Of a stretch of DNA of 61,217 nucleotides, positions 1 through 8,489 are shown one piece after another; the first letter of the stretch is position 1; each line of letters begins with the position of its first letter. This DNA is from Nocardia pneumoniae NBRC 100136. GTDB lineage: Bacteria; Actinomycetota; Actinomycetes; Mycobacteriales; Mycobacteriaceae. A model generated the notes under the pieces. The model worked only from the letters and a program-made list of their open reading frames with translations. It was not told where the DNA came from and did no database searches. Position numbers and translations under genes: made by a program. The stretch is taken from the NCBI RefSeq assembly GCF_000308755.1, contig NZ_BAGF01000055.1, forward strand, positions 1-61,217, read 5' to 3'.

Positions 1-289
1 GAGTCGGGGCCGGAGCCGCCGGACGCGGGCCGGGACGAGGGCCACCACCCGCGGGCTTCGCGGATGGACGGGCCGACGACGACGGACCGGGGCGTGCACC
101 CGGCTTGGTGCCGTTCGAGGGGGCGGATTTCGCCGCGAACGACTCACGCAGCCTGCGCGCGACGGGAGCTTCCACCGTCGACGACGCGGACTTCACGAAC
201 TCGCCTTGCTCCTTGAGCGTTGCGAGTAGTTCCTTGCTCGTGACACCGAGTTCTTTGGCCAACTCGTGCACGCGGGCCTTGCCTGCCAC
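1..289 (-). CDS. infB: Translation initiation factor IF-2, N-terminal part (cut by window edge)
   Basis: Only the first 96 codons are present; the gene runs off the left edge. It starts at a GTG (287-289) preceded by a GAGGAG-type ribosome binding site. The N-terminus (VAGKARVHELAKELGVTSKE) is the IF2_N helical subdomain typical of bacterial IF-2. It is followed by a low-complexity Ala/Pro/Gly/Arg-rich stretch, as in the long actinobacterial IF-2 linker. IF-2 is a GTPase that delivers initiator tRNA to the 30S subunit. The GTPase domain lies outside the window. It is the last visible gene of the rimP-nusA-ylxR-infB cluster. Confidence 0.93.
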   Translation of the reverse strand, partial: MAGKARVHELAKELGVTSKELLATLKEQGEFVKSASSTVEAPVARRLRESFAAKSAPSNGTKPGARPGPSSSARPSAKPAGGGPRPGPRPAAPAPT

Positions 290-397
290 TGCTCTCCTCA
301 CTGAGAGGCCGAGCAGCGCCACCGTCTACGCGACGGGGGCCCGCACGACCTCGGGTTATCTCCGATGGACGTTCATCGTTGGTACTTCACGGTGTGC

Positions 398-856
398 TCA
401 TGAGTGCTCGTGCCTGTTCTCGAGGTAATGCTCCAGGGCTGAGATATCCAGATGTCCGGACACTCGTAGTGCTCTGCCGATGGCTCGGCGCCGTTCTGCC
501 GTGCTCAGACAAGCCGAAAGGGGGTGCAGCCAGGCACCCCGTCCGGGAAGTCTGCGCCGCGGATCGGGAACGATCTCGATGACGTGGGAGCCGTCACCGG
601 TCTCACGGTCCCGAGCCACGATCCGCAACAGATCGACGGCCAGCTCGCGCTTCCGGCACCCGATACACGTCCGCACGGGAGCCGCCCGGCGCCGGGGCGC
701 CGCGTACTGCTCGGTGGTGCGATCGGGCACAAGTGCCGAAGGCTCGGACTGAACCTTGGACCACTCTACCGCTGCCGCGCTCGGAACGCCGAACCCCTCC
801 CCCGCGGAAGTTACGAACCTGTCATCCCGAGCACTCCGCTGGCGGGTTTCGGTCAA
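398..856 (-). CDS. ylxR: YlxR-family (DUF448) RNA-binding protein
   Basis: A 152-residue reading frame whose C-terminal ~90 residues are the YlxR domain: the signature PVRTCIGCRKRELAVDLLRIV sits near residues 60-80 and is followed by GRGAWLHPLSAC. YlxR proteins are small nucleoid/RNA-associated proteins nearly always encoded between nusA and infB, as here. The ATG used here overlaps the nusA stop (ATGA at 853-856), suggesting coupling. The N-terminal ~58 residues are not part of the family core, so a GTG at 728-730 (110 residues) is an alternative start. Confidence 0.85.
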   Translation of the reverse strand: MTETRQRSARDDRFVTSAGEGFGVPSAAAVEWSKVQSEPSALVPDRTTEQYAAPRRRAAPVRTCIGCRKRELAVDLLRIVARDRETGDGSHVIEIVPDPRRRLPGRGAWLHPLSACLSTAERRRAIGRALRVSGHLDISALEHYLENRHEHS

Positions 857-1881
857 CTCCGGTGCGCCTCCGTCCGGAGGGATCCGCCCATGTCAGGCGC
901 GGCATCACTGCGGATATCGATGCGCCAACCGGTCAGCCGCGCGGCCAGGCGGGCGTTCTGCCCCTCCTTGCCGATGGCCAGCGAAAGCTGGAAATCGGGC
1001 ACCACGACGCGGGCCGCGCGCGCCTCGGGGTCGACGATCGTGACCGAAACCACTTTCGACGGCGAGAGCGCGTTGCCGACGAACGTCGCCGGGTCCTCGG
1101 CGTAGTCGATGATGTCGATCTTCTCCCCGGCCAGCTCGCTCATCACGTTGCGCACCCGCTGACCCATCGGGCCGATACAGGCGCCCTTCGCGTTGACGCC
1201 GGGCACGGTGCTGCGCACGGCGATCTTGGAGCGGTGTCCCGCCTCCCGCGCCACCGCGACGATCTCCACCGAGCCGTCGGCGATCTCGGGCACTTCCAGC
1301 GCGAACAGTCGCCGCACCAGGTTCGGATGGGTGCGCGACAACGTGATCTGGGGGCCACGCGGACCGCGCGAGACACCGACGACGTAGCACTTGATCCGGT
1401 CGCCGTGCTCGTAGGTCTCGCCGGGCACCTGTTCGGCGGGCGGGATGAGTCCCTCCGCGCCGTGCAACTCGCTGCCGATGCGCACCACGACCGTGCCGCG
1501 GGCGTTGGCGCGCGCGTCGCGCTGCACCACGCCGCCGACGATGTCGCCCTCGTGGGTGGAGAACTCGCCGAAGGACTTCTCGTTCTCCGCGTCCCGCAGC
1601 CGCTGCAGCACGACCTGCCTGGCCGTGGTCGCCGCGATCCGGCCGAATCCCTCCGGGGTGTCGTCCCATTCGGAGATCACGTTGCCGTCGGCGTCCACCT
1701 CGCGCGCCATCACCCGGACCACGCCGGTCTTCTGGTTGATGTCGATGCGCGCGTTGGGCTGGTGTCCCTCGGTGTGGCGGTACGCGGTGAGCAGCGCCGA
1801 CTCGATCGCGGAGATCACGGTCTCGATCGAGATCCCCTTGTCGGCGACGATCGCGCGCAGGGCTTCGATTTCGATGTTCAT
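853..1881 (-). CDS. nusA: Transcription termination/antitermination factor NusA
   Basis: 342 residues, the usual length of actinobacterial NusA. Visible parts are the N-terminal RNA polymerase-binding domain, an S1 domain around residues 110-185 and two KH domains (GPMGQRVRNVMSEL, then AIGKEGQNARLAARLTGWRIDI). The C-terminal acidic repeats of proteobacterial NusA are absent, as expected for this phylum. NusA modulates pausing, termination and rRNA antitermination. The start ATG overlaps the rimP stop by 4 bases and its own stop overlaps the ylxR start, so the three genes are translationally linked. Confidence 0.97.
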   Translation of the reverse strand: MNIEIEALRAIVADKGISIETVISAIESALLTAYRHTEGHQPNARIDINQKTGVVRVMAREVDADGNVISEWDDTPEGFGRIAATTARQVVLQRLRDAENEKSFGEFSTHEGDIVGGVVQRDARANARGTVVVRIGSELHGAEGLIPPAEQVPGETYEHGDRIKCYVVGVSRGPRGPQITLSRTHPNLVRRLFALEVPEIADGSVEIVAVAREAGHRSKIAVRSTVPGVNAKGACIGPMGQRVRNVMSELAGEKIDIIDYAEDPATFVGNALSPSKVVSVTIVDPEARAARVVVPDFQLSLAIGKEGQNARLAARLTGWRIDIRSDAAPDMGGSLRTEAHRS

Positions 1882-2546
1882 TCCACGATCCCTTCGGTCG
1901 GCGAATCGGACGCTGTTATGGGTTGGTGTCGTGCATTCGGTGTTCCTCGAGCGGGACTGCTCTGCGCCGCGTCGGCGATCGCTACCGCGTCTTCCTGACC
2001 CGGAGCGGGTCGCCCCGGAACGACTCCGCCCGCGAGTTCCAGCTCCCGCGCGCCCGGCGGGGAGAACTCGACTTGGACGACGGCGTCGGCGATGTCGGCG
2101 AGCGGGACCGTCACCAGGTGCGGGTCACGTTTGCCGCCGAGCACCAGGGCCACCGAATCGCCGGTGAGCTCGCCGACCCTGGCTTCGAAGGTCGCCGCCC
2201 CCTCCGGCGGCCGCACGCCGTCACGCAGTGTGACGCGCACCTTCCGCCCTCGGGCCCGGTGCCAGTGCCGGTCGGCGGTCAGCGGGCGATCGATGCCCGG
2301 CGTCGTCACTTCCAGCAGGTAGGGCGTCTCGCCGAAATCTCCCGCCTCGTCCAGTCGCGCCGACAGCTCCGTGCTGAGCGTGGCGATCGAATCCAGATCG
2401 GACGCGTCGCTGTCGACGATCACCTGCACCCGAGCCTGCGCATGCTTGCCTGCCGTCGAGATCTCGACGCCCTCGAGGTCGAATCCTCGGCGTTCGACGA
2501 GACCAGCTACGAGCTGGCTCACCCTTTCCTCGGTCGGCATCGGCAT
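1878..2546 (-). CDS. rimP: Ribosome maturation factor RimP
   Basis: 222 residues with the RimP N-terminal alpha/beta domain (VERRGFDLEGVEI, TPYLLEVTTPGIDRPLTADRHW) and the C-terminal SH3-like domain (GRKVRVTLRDG). RimP binds the 30S subunit and assists its maturation. The C-terminal ~60 residues are Ala/Pro-rich and go beyond the family core, a common actinobacterial extension. It is first in the rimP-nusA-ylxR-infB operon; the ~160 bp to the divergent lipoprotein gene must carry the operon promoter. Met1 or Met3 could be the start. Confidence 0.95.
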   Translation of the reverse strand: MPMPTEERVSQLVAGLVERRGFDLEGVEISTAGKHAQARVQVIVDSDASDLDSIATLSTELSARLDEAGDFGETPYLLEVTTPGIDRPLTADRHWHRARGRKVRVTLRDGVRPPEGAATFEARVGELTGDSVALVLGGKRDPHLVTVPLADIADAVVQVEFSPPGARELELAGGVVPGRPAPGQEDAVAIADAAQSSPARGTPNARHQPITASDSPTEGIVE

Positions 2547-2707
2547 GTGGGCGGCTCCTGGTTCAGTTGTGACGCGGCGGGAAATTTCTCTACCGAAGGT
2601 CTAGCGTAACGCGCCACGAGAGTGTAAAGGACCACTGGTCGAGGAGTACGCGCGCCACGGCCGACGCCTCGTCCGGTGGCGTGCTACGAATCTGGCACGA
2701 TGGTGCC

Positions 2708-3304
2708 GTGCCCATCCGCCTTCCCGCCCCGCCGCGTGCCGGGTGCACTTCCGGCATTCCCTCCGACCGGCACCAGCCCGGCCTCGCCGCCCTGGATCGT
2801 CGCAGCGCACTACGTCTCGCGGGCGGAGGAACAGTCGGCATCGTCACCCTCGCAGCGCTGGCGGGCTGCGCCGAGAAAGAGGTGATCCACGAACCGGATC
2901 CGCTTGCCGCGCAGGAGATCCTGGCTCGTGCCGATGCCGCCGCCGCGTCCGCGGCCATCGCCATCGCACCGGAACGGCACGCGGCCCTCGGTGTGATCGC
3001 GGCCGAACGCACCGCGCACGCCGATGCGCTGCGCACCGAGATCGCCCGCGTGATCGGCGTCTACGCCGACGGGACCACACCGGTGCACCGCACCCGCGCC
3101 AATGGATCAGGGCCGTCCGCCGTGGCTTCCGGCAGCGCCGTTCCGCCGACCGCCCCGCCGAGCATCGATGCGCTGCGCGCCCAGCTGACCGCGTCCCAGA
3201 AATCGGCCGCCGACCTGGCCCGCGCCCTGTCCGGATACCGGGCCGGGCTGCTCGCCTCGATCAGCGCCGCCTGCGCGGCTCAGGCGGGGGTGTTGCTGGC
3301 ATGA
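2708..3304 (+). CDS. Tat-type lipoprotein, Ala-rich (Rv2843-like position)
   Basis: Taken from GTG 2708 (198 residues). The N-terminal region holds a twin-arginine motif (DRRSALRLAGGG), a hydrophobic stretch and a lipobox ending in AGC, so it should be exported and lipid-anchored; roughly 45 residues precede the motif, which is long, so the start may lie further downstream. The mature part is helical and Ala-rich (ARADAAAASAAIAIAPERHAAL). The stop overlaps the next start (ATGA at 3301-3304). M. tuberculosis has an Ala-rich pair at the same syntenic place. The function is unknown; the ferritin-like partner suggests a cell-envelope metal or redox role, which is inference. Confidence 0.75.
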   Translation: MPIRLPAPPRAGCTSGIPSDRHQPGLAALDRRSALRLAGGGTVGIVTLAALAGCAEKEVIHEPDPLAAQEILARADAAAASAAIAIAPERHAALGVIAAERTAHADALRTEIARVIGVYADGTTPVHRTRANGSGPSAVASGSAVPPTAPPSIDALRAQLTASQKSAADLARALSGYRAGLLASISAACAAQAGVLLA

Positions 3305-3735
3305 CCGAAGCCGAACGCCAGGCGCTGGTGGACGCGTTGAACGCCGAATACGGCGCGGTGTACGCCTACGGCGTGATCGCCGCGCACGCCTCGCCCGAGC
3401 GCGCCAGACTGATCGCCGAGCACACCGCCGCCCACCGCGCCCGGCGCGACACCACCGCCGACGCGCTCGCCGCGGACGGTGCGACGGTGCCGCCGCCCGG
3501 CGCCGCCTATACCGTGCCGTTCCCGGTCACCGACCCGATCTCGGCGGCCCGGCTGGCCGCGACGGTCGAGTCCGACACCGCGATCGCCTGGCGTGCGGTG
3601 GTCGAGCGGGGCGCGTCCGCGACCGTCCGCCGCACGGGCGTGGACGCGCTCACCGACGCGGCTGTCCGGCTCGCCACCTGGCAGTCGATCCTCGGCGCCG
3701 ACCCGCCGACCGTCGCGTTCCCCGGCAAAGCCTGA
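3301..3735 (+). CDS. DUF4439 ferritin-like protein
   Basis: 144 residues, all-helical, starting MTEAERQALVDALNAEYGAVYAYGV. It carries the E-Y-A-Y-G-x-I-A-A-H pattern of ferritin-like four-helix proteins of the DUF4439 family, with a second helix pair including EHTAAHRARRD. There is no signal peptide, so it is probably cytoplasmic. Its start overlaps the stop of the upstream lipoprotein by 4 bases, implying co-translation. It ends 110 bp before the convergent acyl-CoA dehydrogenase gene, with a strong hairpin in the gap. The biochemical role of the family is not established. Confidence 0.85.
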   Translation: MTEAERQALVDALNAEYGAVYAYGVIAAHASPERARLIAEHTAAHRARRDTTADALAADGATVPPPGAAYTVPFPVTDPISAARLAATVESDTAIAWRAVVERGASATVRRTGVDALTDAAVRLATWQSILGADPPTVAFPGKA

Positions 3736-3792
3736 CCCACTGGACGCCGACGCGCATTGCCCGGAACACCAGCCGGACGATGCGACCCGTCC

Positions 3793-3826
3793 GACGGCGG
3801 TCCGGTATCGGCTCCGGACCGCCGTC
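3793..3826. terminator. Bidirectional intrinsic terminator-like hairpin
   Basis: A perfect 13-bp stem, GACGGCGGTCCGG (3793-3805) with CCGGACCGCCGTC (3814-3826), and an 8-nt loop. It lies between the convergent DUF4439 and acyl-CoA dehydrogenase genes. There is no U-tract, as is usual in high-GC actinobacteria. Confidence 0.7.
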
Positions 3827-3844
3827 CGGCTCGCAACGCCTTGC

Positions 3845-5596
3845 CTACGGGCGCATTTCGTAGGCGCCGTCGTAGGACGCCACCTCGGCCCACACCCGGT
3901 CGAAACGCGGACGGTCGGCGACCGGAGGCCGCAGCGCGGCCGCGGCCCAGCCCTGCTGGTCGGGCGTGGCCGACGGCTTGCCGTACAGCGCTGTGGCGTA
4001 ATTGTTGAAATCGCGGACCTGGAAATCGAAGATCTGGTCGATCAGGTCACGGTCCAGTCCGGTGATCGCGGCCTGCTCCAGGATCAGCTGACCGTAGACC
4101 ACCAGCGAGAACAGGTGGCCGATGGTCAGCATGAAGTCCAGGTCCTTCTGCTGCGCGGCGTCCGGCGCCGCCGTGGTCAGCAGCGTGCGCAGCGCCTGCG
4201 CCTGCTCGTAGAACCGGCCGACGTTGGGGATGTCGGCGTGCTTGTCGTAGATCGGCGTCCAGTCCGCGAACCGCACCTTGCCCGCGCCCCGCGCCGGGCC
4301 CTGCCGCCAGAAGAACGCGTCGTCGGCCGCGTCCTGCCTGGTCTCGATCTCCGGGTAGTCCTGCGGGTTGAACAGGTAGTTGGGCATGAACTTCAGGATC
4401 TGCCCGACGTTCACGTGCACCGTGCCCTCCAACCGGGGCAGGGTGTTGATCAGCCGCTGCACCTCGGCGAAGTAGGTGTTCTTCTCGAACCCCTTGGCGG
4501 CCAGCACGTCCAGCAGCAGCGTCATGACAGTCTCGCCCTCGGAGGTCACCTTGGACTTCGTCATCGGGTTGAACAGCAGGTAGCGGCGGTCCTCCAGGCT
4601 GGCGCTGCGGAAGTAGTCGACGGCGCGGTCGCTGAACAGCTTCATCGCGAGGATGCGGGCATAGGCGTCGACGAAGTTCGTGCGCACGTGCGGGAAGTCG
4701 GTGACCGGGTTGCCGTAGAGGATGCGGTTGTTGGCGTGTGTGATCGCCTCGTAGAAGGAGTGCTCGACCATGCCGATGCCGCCGTGGCAGAGGTTGAACT
4801 TGCCCACGTTGACGGTGTTCAGCGCCGCGGAGAACGCCTCGGGACCGGTGTGCAGGATGTCCTCCGCGCGCACCGGGTAGTTCTCCAGGCGGAACGTGCT
4901 GACGTACATCTGCTGGTGCACGACGTTGCCGAGCAGACGGTAGTTGTCGTGGCGGGAATCGGCGACGAACCAGACGTAGGCGTCCGCTCCCTCCAGGTCG
5001 GCGCGACGGGAGAACACCGACACCATGCTGGCCACGTTGCCGTTGCCGATGTAGTACTTCTCGCCGTTGGCGCGGAACAGGATTCCCGCCTCGGCGTCCG
5101 CACTGCCCGGCTCGGTCGGCGTCAGCACCAGGTCGGTGTTGTAGATGTCGGCGCCGTGCGTTTGCTCGGACAGACCGAACGCCATCACCTCGCCCGCGGA
5201 CAAATCGGCCGCCGCGCGCTTCTTGGCGTGCTCGTTGTCGCTCTGCCAGATCGGGCCGAGGCCGAGGATGGTGACCTGCTCGGCGTACCAGTAGGCCAGA
5301 CCGTAGAAGCCGAAGATCTCCGACAGCGCCGCGTTGCGCGCCGCGTCCCACCGGCGGTTCGGGTCGCCGTCGGCGTAGGCGGCCGGGGTCAGGAAGGTGG
5401 CGAACAGCTTCTCCTTCTTCACGAAGTCGAGGAAGTCGGCGGTCCACACCGCGTTCGCGTCGTCGGCGAGCAGACGCTGTTTGCCCCGGCCTTCGAACCA
5501 CTCGATGGTGGCGCGCAACAGCCGCCGTGTCTCGGCGTCGAACTGCTGCGGATCATAGGTGGCGGGGTTGAACAACCGCGCGTCTGTGTTAGCCAT
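3845..5596 (-). CDS. Acyl-CoA dehydrogenase (FadE-type)
   Basis: 583 residues from ATG 5594-5596 (MANTDARLFNPATYDP); a longer frame upstream is not family-like. The FAD/substrate-binding middle motif appears as VMAFGLSEQTHGADIYNTD, corresponding to the F-x-L-[ST]-E-x-x-x-G-[SA]-D signature, and a helical C-terminal domain follows. The length is about 190 residues above the classical ~390-residue ACADs, matching the long mycobacterial FadE type. It should catalyse FAD-dependent alpha,beta-dehydrogenation of an acyl-CoA; the chain specificity is not readable. An imperfect TTAC-N6-GTAA palindrome sits 11 bp upstream of the start. Confidence 0.88.
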   Translation of the reverse strand: MANTDARLFNPATYDPQQFDAETRRLLRATIEWFEGRGKQRLLADDANAVWTADFLDFVKKEKLFATFLTPAAYADGDPNRRWDAARNAALSEIFGFYGLAYWYAEQVTILGLGPIWQSDNEHAKKRAAADLSAGEVMAFGLSEQTHGADIYNTDLVLTPTEPGSADAEAGILFRANGEKYYIGNGNVASMVSVFSRRADLEGADAYVWFVADSRHDNYRLLGNVVHQQMYVSTFRLENYPVRAEDILHTGPEAFSAALNTVNVGKFNLCHGGIGMVEHSFYEAITHANNRILYGNPVTDFPHVRTNFVDAYARILAMKLFSDRAVDYFRSASLEDRRYLLFNPMTKSKVTSEGETVMTLLLDVLAAKGFEKNTYFAEVQRLINTLPRLEGTVHVNVGQILKFMPNYLFNPQDYPEIETRQDAADDAFFWRQGPARGAGKVRFADWTPIYDKHADIPNVGRFYEQAQALRTLLTTAAPDAAQQKDLDFMLTIGHLFSLVVYGQLILEQAAITGLDRDLIDQIFDFQVRDFNNYATALYGKPSATPDQQGWAAAALRPPVADRPRFDRVWAEVASYDGAYEMRP

Positions 5597-5904
5597 GGCG
5601 GTTAACTTACCAGCGAGTAATCGCAGCGTGGACCAGGTATGCGTATTTTTGACCAGCAAATTCAGGCTACGGTCGCGTAGGTACCCGCGCCCGATTGCGC
5701 GTATCACGCAGCCCCATGTCGCGACCTCCCCAGCCGTGTGCCGCCATGGTGTGGGCACAGCGAACAGCCCCCGGACGGAGTACGACAAGGGGCTGCATGA
5801 AGCGTGATTTCGTTAGCACATGGGGTGACCGGGTGCGCCCAGAACTCGAGTGGCACCTGACGCAGGACCTGAACGCGAGTGCTGGGCTACCCGACTGGTA
5901 CGGC
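5597..5904. other. Intergenic region, acyl-CoA dehydrogenase promoter side / proS 3' side
   Basis: 308 bp without a supportable gene. It holds the candidate operator above and an 8-bp inverted repeat, GCAGCCCC (5708-5715) with GGGGCTGC (5789-5796). An open frame from ATG 5797 reads MKRDFVSTWGDRV... but runs straight into antisense proS sequence without a stop, so it is not called. Confidence 0.5.
5607..5620. promoter_or_regulatory. Candidate TetR-type operator before the acyl-CoA dehydrogenase
   Basis: TTACCAGCGAGTAA has TTAC/GTAA arms around a 6-bp centre. It lies 11 bp upstream of the dehydrogenase start codon and next to a GTTAAC palindrome (5601-5606). Short AT-edged inverted repeats of this kind are typical of TetR regulators of fatty-acid genes. 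No regulator gene is adjacent. Confidence 0.35.
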
Positions 5905-7677
5905 CTAGATACCCGCAGCGGCGGAACGTGCTTTGGTCACTACCGCTTCCACCGCCGCGGCGGCGGGGAGTTCTTCGGTCTCGCCGGTGAAGCGATCGCG
6001 CAGTTCGACCTTGCCCTCGGCCCAGCCGCGGCCGATCACCAGGACCAGCGGCATGCCGAGCAGTTCGGCGTCCTTGAACTTCACGCCGGGCGAGGCGGTG
6101 CGGTCGTCGAAGAGCACGTCCAAGCCTTGGGCGTGCAGTCCGGCCACCACGTCCTCGGCTCCCGCGCGAGCCGCGTCGTCCTTGTTCGCGATGACGACGT
6201 GCACGTCGTACGGCGCGACCGCGGCGGGCCAGCGCAGCCCCTTCTCGTCGTGCTGCTGTTCGGCGATCACCGCGACCATGCGCGAGACGCCGATGCCGTA
6301 GGAGCCCATGGTCAGCCGGACCGGCTTGCCGTTCTCGCCCAGCACGTCCACCTCGAACGCGTCGGTGTACTTGTTGCCGAGCTGGAAGATGTGGCCGATC
6401 TCGATGCCGCGCGCCGACACCAGCGTTCCGCGGCCGTCCGGCGAGGGATCGCCGTCGCGGACCTCGGCCGCCTCGATGGTGCCGTCGGGCGTGAAATCCC
6501 GTCCGGCGACCAGGCCGACGACGTGCTTGCCCGGTTCGTCGGCGCCGGTGATCCAGCTCGTCCCGGTGACGACACGGGGATCGACCAGGTAACGAACGCC
6601 GTTGGCCTGCAATGCCTTCGGGCCGATGTAGCCCTTCACCAGGAACGGGTTCTCGGCGAAATCGGCGTCGGTGAGCAACTCCACCTCCGCCGGTTCGACC
6701 GAGGCGCCCAGGCGCTTGTCGTCCACCTCGCGGTCACCGGGGACGCCGATGCCGATGATCTCGGTCTTCCCGTCCGGGTGACGCAGCTTGACCATCACGT
6801 TCTTCAGCGTGTCGGCCGCGGTGACCGGGCGGCCGTAGCGCTCGGCGAGACCGGCGCTGTTGGCCCAGTCGACCAGCGTCGCGATGGTGGGGGTGTCCGG
6901 GGTGTCGTACACGACGGCGGCGGGCTGGCCCTCGATCGGCAGCGGGTCGGGAGCGGGCGTGACCACCGCCTCCACATTGGCCGCGTAGCCGGATTCCGGG
7001 CAGCGCACGTATGTGTCCTCGCCGACCGGGCTGTCGGCCAGGAACTCCTCCGACGCGCTGCCGCCCATCGCGCCCGAGGTGGCCGCCACGATGACGTACT
7101 TGACCCGCAGCCGGTCGAAGATGCGCTGGTAGGCCTGCCGGTGCGCGTCATAGCTTGCTTTGAGGCCGTCCTCGTCCAGGTCGAAGGAGTAGGAGTCCTT
7201 CATGACGAACTCGCGGCCGCGCAGGATGCCCGCGCGGGGACGTTCCTCGTCGCGGTACTTGGTCTGGATCTGGTACAGCGTGACCGGAAGGTCCTTGTAG
7301 GAGCTGTACTCGCCCTTCACGGTGAGCGCGAAGAGCTCCTCGTGGGTCGGGCCGAGCAGGTAGTCCGCGCCCTTGCGGTCGCGCAGCCGGAACAGGCCGT
7401 CGCCGTACTCGGTCCACCGGTTGGTGGTCTCGTACGGGTCGCGCGGCAGCAGCGCGGGCAGCGAGATCTCCTGGGCGCCGATCGCGTCCATCTCCTCGCG
7501 CACCACGTCCTCGATCTTGCGCAGGACGCGCAGGCCGAGCGGCAGCCACGAGTAGACGCCCGGGGCGACGCGGCGGACGTAGCCGGCGCGGACCAAGAGT
7601 TTGTGGCTGGGCACCTCCGCGTCGGCGGGATCGTCGCGCAGGGTTCGCAGGAACAGGCGGGAGAGGCGGGTGATCAC
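5905..7677 (-). CDS. proS: Prolyl-tRNA synthetase
   Basis: 590 residues, full length for the bacterial type with an editing insertion. Class II motif 1 region (PGVYSWLPLGLRVLRKIEDVVREEM), motif 2 (TKYRDEERPRAGILRGREFVMKDSYSFD) and motif 3 (GSYGIGVSRMVAVI) are present. The YbaK-like editing domain lies between motifs 2 and 3 (about residues 220-400), and the C-terminal anticodon-binding domain ends the protein. It charges tRNA-Pro. The start MITRLSRLFLRTLRDDPADA is the standard N-terminus. It is divergent from yaaA with a ~58-bp shared promoter region. Confidence 0.98.
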   Translation of the reverse strand: MITRLSRLFLRTLRDDPADAEVPSHKLLVRAGYVRRVAPGVYSWLPLGLRVLRKIEDVVREEMDAIGAQEISLPALLPRDPYETTNRWTEYGDGLFRLRDRKGADYLLGPTHEELFALTVKGEYSSYKDLPVTLYQIQTKYRDEERPRAGILRGREFVMKDSYSFDLDEDGLKASYDAHRQAYQRIFDRLRVKYVIVAATSGAMGGSASEEFLADSPVGEDTYVRCPESGYAANVEAVVTPAPDPLPIEGQPAAVVYDTPDTPTIATLVDWANSAGLAERYGRPVTAADTLKNVMVKLRHPDGKTEIIGIGVPGDREVDDKRLGASVEPAEVELLTDADFAENPFLVKGYIGPKALQANGVRYLVDPRVVTGTSWITGADEPGKHVVGLVAGRDFTPDGTIEAAEVRDGDPSPDGRGTLVSARGIEIGHIFQLGNKYTDAFEVDVLGENGKPVRLTMGSYGIGVSRMVAVIAEQQHDEKGLRWPAAVAPYDVHVVIANKDDAARAGAEDVVAGLHAQGLDVLFDDRTASPGVKFKDAELLGMPLVLVIGRGWAEGKVELRDRFTGETEELPAAAAVEAVVTKARSAAAGI

Positions 7678-7735
7678 GGAAGCACAGGGTAGTCGCCAGC
7701 CGTACGCCAGTTACAGCGCATTACCGTATTCGTTC

Positions 7736-8479
7736 GTGCTGGTGCTGCTGCCTCCTTCCGAAACCAAGTCCGACGGCGGCGCCGGAGCGCCGCTGGCGTT
7801 GGACGCGCTGGCCATGCCGCAGCTCACGGCGGTGCGCGCGCGACTGGTCGAGGAAGTGGTGCGGTTGGCGGCCGACCCGGACCGCTCCCGCGCGGCGCTC
7901 GGGCTCGGCAAGGGCGCCGACGGCGAGATCGCCAGGAACGCGGCGCTGCGCACGTCGCCGACCCGGCCCGCGCTGGAGCGCTACACCGGCGTCCTCTATG
8001 ACGCGCTCGACGCGCGCTCGTTCACCAGAATCCAGCGGGCCAAGGCGTATGCCCGGCTCGGCATCGGCTCGGCCCTGTTCGGCGCGGTCCGCGCGGGTGA
8101 CCCGATTCCCGCCTACCGGCTCTCCGGCGGCTCCAAACTGCCCGGCCTGCCCACCCTTTCGGCCCTGTGGCGCGATGAGCTGGCCGCCGCGCTGCACGCC
8201 GAGGCCGCGGGCGAGCTGGTCGTCGATCTGCGCTCGGGCACCTATCAGCAACTGGGCCGGGTTCCTGGCGCGATCACCGCGAACGTGCTCACCGAACGTG
8301 CGGACGGCTCGCGCACCGTGGTGAGTCACTTCAACAAGCACCACAAGGGGCTGCTCGCTCGCGCCCTCGTGCTCACCAGGGCCGAACCGACCGACGTCCG
8401 CGGGGTGGCGCGGGTAGCGGCAAAAGCCGGACTGCGGACCGAGATCGCTTCGCCCACTGAGCTTTTGATCATCACCTGA
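7736..8479 (+). CDS. yaaA: Peroxide stress protein YaaA (DUF328)
   Basis: 247 residues from GTG 7736 (VLVLLPPSETK). The N-terminal LLPPSETKSDGG and the C-terminal VVSHFNKHHKGLLARAL are the conserved family motifs. In E. coli, YaaA limits intracellular iron during peroxide stress and has a DNA-binding fold. The upstream in-frame extension overlaps the divergent proS gene and is not family-like. It ends 10 bp before the convergent HD-type gene. Confidence 0.93.
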   Translation: MLVLLPPSETKSDGGAGAPLALDALAMPQLTAVRARLVEEVVRLAADPDRSRAALGLGKGADGEIARNAALRTSPTRPALERYTGVLYDALDARSFTRIQRAKAYARLGIGSALFGAVRAGDPIPAYRLSGGSKLPGLPTLSALWRDELAAALHAEAAGELVVDLRSGTYQQLGRVPGAITANVLTERADGSRTVVSHFNKHHKGLLARALVLTRAEPTDVRGVARVAAKAGLRTEIASPTELLIIT

Positions 8480-8489
8480 GTGCGTGTGA

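Noticed and set aside
733..1998. Long plus-strand open frame opposite nusA
   Set aside because: Arg/Val/His-rich mirror of nusA codons; no family resemblance. High third-position GC keeps antisense frames open.
3479..5605. 708-codon plus-strand frame opposite the acyl-CoA dehydrogenase
   Set aside because: Shadow of a well-supported gene; repetitive V/R/D/H composition without motifs.
5797..5904. Small ORF MKRDFVSTWGDRV beside proS
   Set aside because: No stop before running deep into antisense proS, no recognisable family, weak start context.
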